From: Lysobacterales bacterium
GTDB taxonomy: Bacteria; Pseudomonadota; Gammaproteobacteria; Xanthomonadales; Rhodanobacteraceae
DNA length: 8,919 nucleotides
Direction of reading: 5' to 3'
Assembly: GCA_013298265.1 (NCBI GenBank)
Contig: JAAFHE010000113.1
Location: 1 to 8,919, forward strand
In this document: positions 8,850 to 8,919 of the stretch, piece by piece
Numbering within the stretch: position 1 is the first letter of the stretch
How the letters are laid out: every line of letters begins with the position of its first letter
Position numbers and translations under genes: made by a program
The notes under the pieces: generated by a model
The model's input: the letters and a program-made list of their open reading frames with translations, nothing else
Told to the model about the DNA's origin: nothing
Database searches by the model: none

Positions 8850-8919
8850 TCAGCCGCTTCGATCCAACGCGCGATGGCGGTACACCGCATAGGCCAGCCC
8901 GACGACGCCGGTCAGCGCC
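8850..8919 (-). CDS. Possible C-terminus of a membrane protein (cut by window edge)
   Basis: A minus-strand frame open from the window edge reads ALTGVVGLAYAVYRHRALDR, then SG and TGA (8850-8852). A hydrophobic stretch followed by a basic tail fits the last transmembrane helix of an inner-membrane protein. It would converge on the secreted-protein gene with only three bases between the stop codons. Twenty-two residues are too few to name a family, and another frame cannot be excluded. Confidence 0.4.
   Translation of the reverse strand, partial: ALTGVVGLAYAVYRHRALDRSG

Overview
The window is GC-rich, densely coding and bacterial. The gene content (rarA near serS, FolD with an SNHVGRPM loop, a DUF1244 protein, a secreted protein ending in IFANGFDS) points to Gammaproteobacteria, order Lysobacterales (Xanthomonadales). 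A Rhodanobacteraceae/Dokdonella-like member is my best guess. It comes from remembered sequence style, not from a search.

Layout. At 1-3564 a minus-strand run reads folD, then tatT (lipoprotein T-component), dctP (periplasmic binding protein) and dctQ (small permease, cut by the window edge). The large permease dctM is expected just outside. A 37-codon ORF may precede folD. Together tatT, dctP and dctQ specify a TatT-type TRAP transporter. Its binding protein has Trp where classical carboxylate-binding DctP proteins carry the conserved Arg, so the ligand is probably not a simple dicarboxylate. At 3641-3937 a lone plus-strand gene encodes a DUF1244 protein. At 4183-8133 a second minus-strand run reads rarA (replication-stress AAA+ ATPase), an MFS transporter overlapping rarA by 4 bases, and serS (seryl-tRNA synthetase). 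At 8274-8846 a plus-strand gene, divergent from rarA, encodes a small secreted protein. The last 70 bases probably hold the C-terminus of a minus-strand membrane protein.

Non-coding structure is the less ordinary part. Two copies of a dispersed intergenic element (443-622 and 4060-4157) share nearly identical flanks around a hairpin whose arms differ in sequence but keep pairing, with seven compensated base-pair changes. One copy sits between dctP and dctQ; the other lies just downstream of serS. A separate 34-bp tandem repeat built on a 22-24 bp near-perfect palindrome fills the MFS-serS gap (5489-5582).

Three start/stop overlaps of the form ATGA (37-codon ORF/folD, folD/tatT, rarA/MFS) suggest translational coupling. 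No tRNA, rRNA, CRISPR array, insertion sequence or phage gene was seen. No dramatic new system is evident. The strongest leads are the covarying repeat, the TatT-type TRAP locus fused to a folD transcription unit, and the conserved-looking C-terminal tail of the secreted protein.
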